Shown: piece by piece, positions 63,482 to 64,000 of the stretch
Position numbering within the stretch: position 1 is the first letter of the stretch
Layout of the letters: each line of letters opens with the position of its first letter
Assembly (NCBI GenBank): GCA_903888485.1
Contig: CAISTS010000032.1
Span: 248,001-312,000, forward strand
Direction of reading: 5' to 3'
DNA length: 64,000 nucleotides
Origin: an uncultured bacterium
GTDB taxonomy: Bacteria > Pseudomonadota > Alphaproteobacteria > Rhodospirillales > Rhodospirillaceae
Position numbers and translations under genes: made by a program
Notes under the pieces: generated by a model
Told to the model about the DNA's origin: nothing
What the model saw: only the letters and a program-made list of their open reading frames with translations
The model's database searches: none

Positions 63482-63859
63482 TCAGCTAAGTTCAGCGACG
63501 TATTTGTCGTAGGCGGCCTTGTCCATCAAGCCGTCCAACTCCGATGGATTGGCGAGATCGATCTTGAAGAACCAGCCCGCACCCTCGGGGTCTTTGTTCA
63601 CTGTCTCGGGCGCATCGGGCAGCGCGTTATTGCCCTCCTTCACCGTTCCGGTGACCGGCGAATAGACTTCGCTCGCGGCCTTGACGCTTTCCACCACCGC
63701 CGCTTCGCCGCCGGCCTTCACAGCCTTACCGGCGGGGGGCACTTCGACGAAGACAATGTCGCCGAGCTGACTCTGGGCGAACTGGGTGATGCCCACAGTG
63801 CCGACCTTGCCGTCGATCTTGATCCACTCGTGATCTTTGGTGAAACGCGTCTCGCTCAT
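63482..63859 (-). CDS. gcvH: Glycine cleavage system H protein
   Basis: GcvH is the lipoyl carrier that moves the aminomethyl group between the P and T proteins. The 125-residue product has the normal length, and the lipoylated lysine is K60 in [17 protein letters not shown]. The typical start [12 protein letters not shown] and the final [19 protein letters not shown] stretch are also present. It is the second gene of the operon, with a short gap of 27 nt from the end of gcvT. Confidence 0.96.
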   Translation of the reverse strand: MSETRFTKDHEWIKIDGKVGTVGITQFAQSQLGDIVFVEVPPAGKAVKAGGEAAVVESVKAASEVYSPVTGTVKEGNNALPDAPETVNKDPEGAGWFFKIDLANPSELDGLMDKAAYDKYVAELS

Positions 63860-63886
63860 GGGAACTTCCCCTTCTCTCTGATGGTC

Positions 63887-64000
63887 TTATTGTTTTTTGA
63901 AATAGCGATGCGGAACAAACGGCAGCGAAACGATCTCCGCGGGCAGCGCCTGGCCGCGCACGATGAGCTGCACTTGCGTACCGGGTTTTGCGAAAGCGGA
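63887..64000 (-). CDS. gcvT: Aminomethyltransferase, C-terminal 37 residues (N-terminus beyond the window)
   Basis: The visible end reads KPGTQVQLIVRGQALPAEIV and closes with LPFVPHRYFKKQ, matching the C-terminal barrel of the T protein, which frees ammonia and makes methylene-tetrahydrofolate. It is cut only by the window edge and heads the gcvT-gcvH-gcvPA-gcvPB order. Any glycine riboswitch would lie outside the window. Confidence 0.85.
   Translation of the reverse strand, partial: SAFAKPGTQVQLIVRGQALPAEIVSLPFVPHRYFKKQ

Overview
The window is a GC-rich stretch of an alphaproteobacterial chromosome. No genus can be assigned from the sequence alone. The class is suggested by several independent features: a CcrM-type GANTC methyltransferase beside rnhB, an F0 ATP synthase operon separate from F1 with a split b'/b pair, a two-subunit glycine decarboxylase (gcvPA/gcvPB), a mutY - DUF721 - DsbA-like - smc neighbourhood, an ETF-QO - TPR - ispE group, and polyhydroxybutyrate (PHB) mobilisation genes. 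Coding density is high. There is no insertion sequence, prophage or CRISPR array, and the only tRNA I found is tRNA-Gln(TTG).

Layout. 1-5.1 kb (minus strand): ccrM (cut by the window edge), rnhB, a secreted peroxiredoxin, moaB, a family-4-like uracil-DNA glycosylase and an AI-2E family permease. 5.3-12 kb (plus): ETF-QO, a membrane-anchored TPR protein, ispE and a DsbD/ScsB-like reductase. 12-16.5 kb: tRNA-Gln, a YghU-type GST, a Kdo-hydroxylase-like oxygenase, a double-ATPase peptide ABC protein and an HU protein. 16.5-21 kb: bdhA and phaZ (PHB use) plus a GST, a PH-domain protein and an enoyl-CoA hydratase. 20.7-25.6 kb: bioC, bioA, bioB, bioF and bioD. 25.6-30.4 kb: DUF3775, two tandem glycerophosphodiesterases, a DUF1801 protein with a histone-H1-like tail, and two less GC-rich accessory genes. 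30.4-34.8 kb: nrdB, nrdA and a long regulatory gap with small ORFs and RNA-like structures. 34.8-44 kb: GGCT-like protein, polysaccharide flippase, AcuI, peptide-binding protein, malic enzyme, MutY and DUF721. 44-49 kb: MipA/OmpV plus a two-component pair, then two DsbA-like proteins. 49-55 kb: smc, a frameshifted YkgJ-type gene and two IclR regulators. 55-58 kb: atpI-atpB-atpE-atpF'-atpF. 58-64 kb: a chimeric pseudogene, an OGT-like TPR glycosyltransferase and the gcvT-gcvH-gcvPA-gcvPB operon.

The most interesting signals are not protein-coding. The ccrM upstream region holds five GANTC sites in 97 bp, a perfect palindrome, a near-CtrA box and a 12-bp hairpin close to the start codon. The gap before the HU gene holds six GANTC sites and a perfect DnaA box. 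A stem-loop with a conserved C-rich loop but different, still-paired stems occurs at 729-768 and 34704-34743, and the second copy could pair with the predicted ccrM leader. A 117-nt region closed by a perfect 12-bp stem lies before the response regulator. A GC-rich palindromic element occurs between genes and apparently, in tandem, inside the mutY coding sequence. All functional readings of these elements are inference from sequence.
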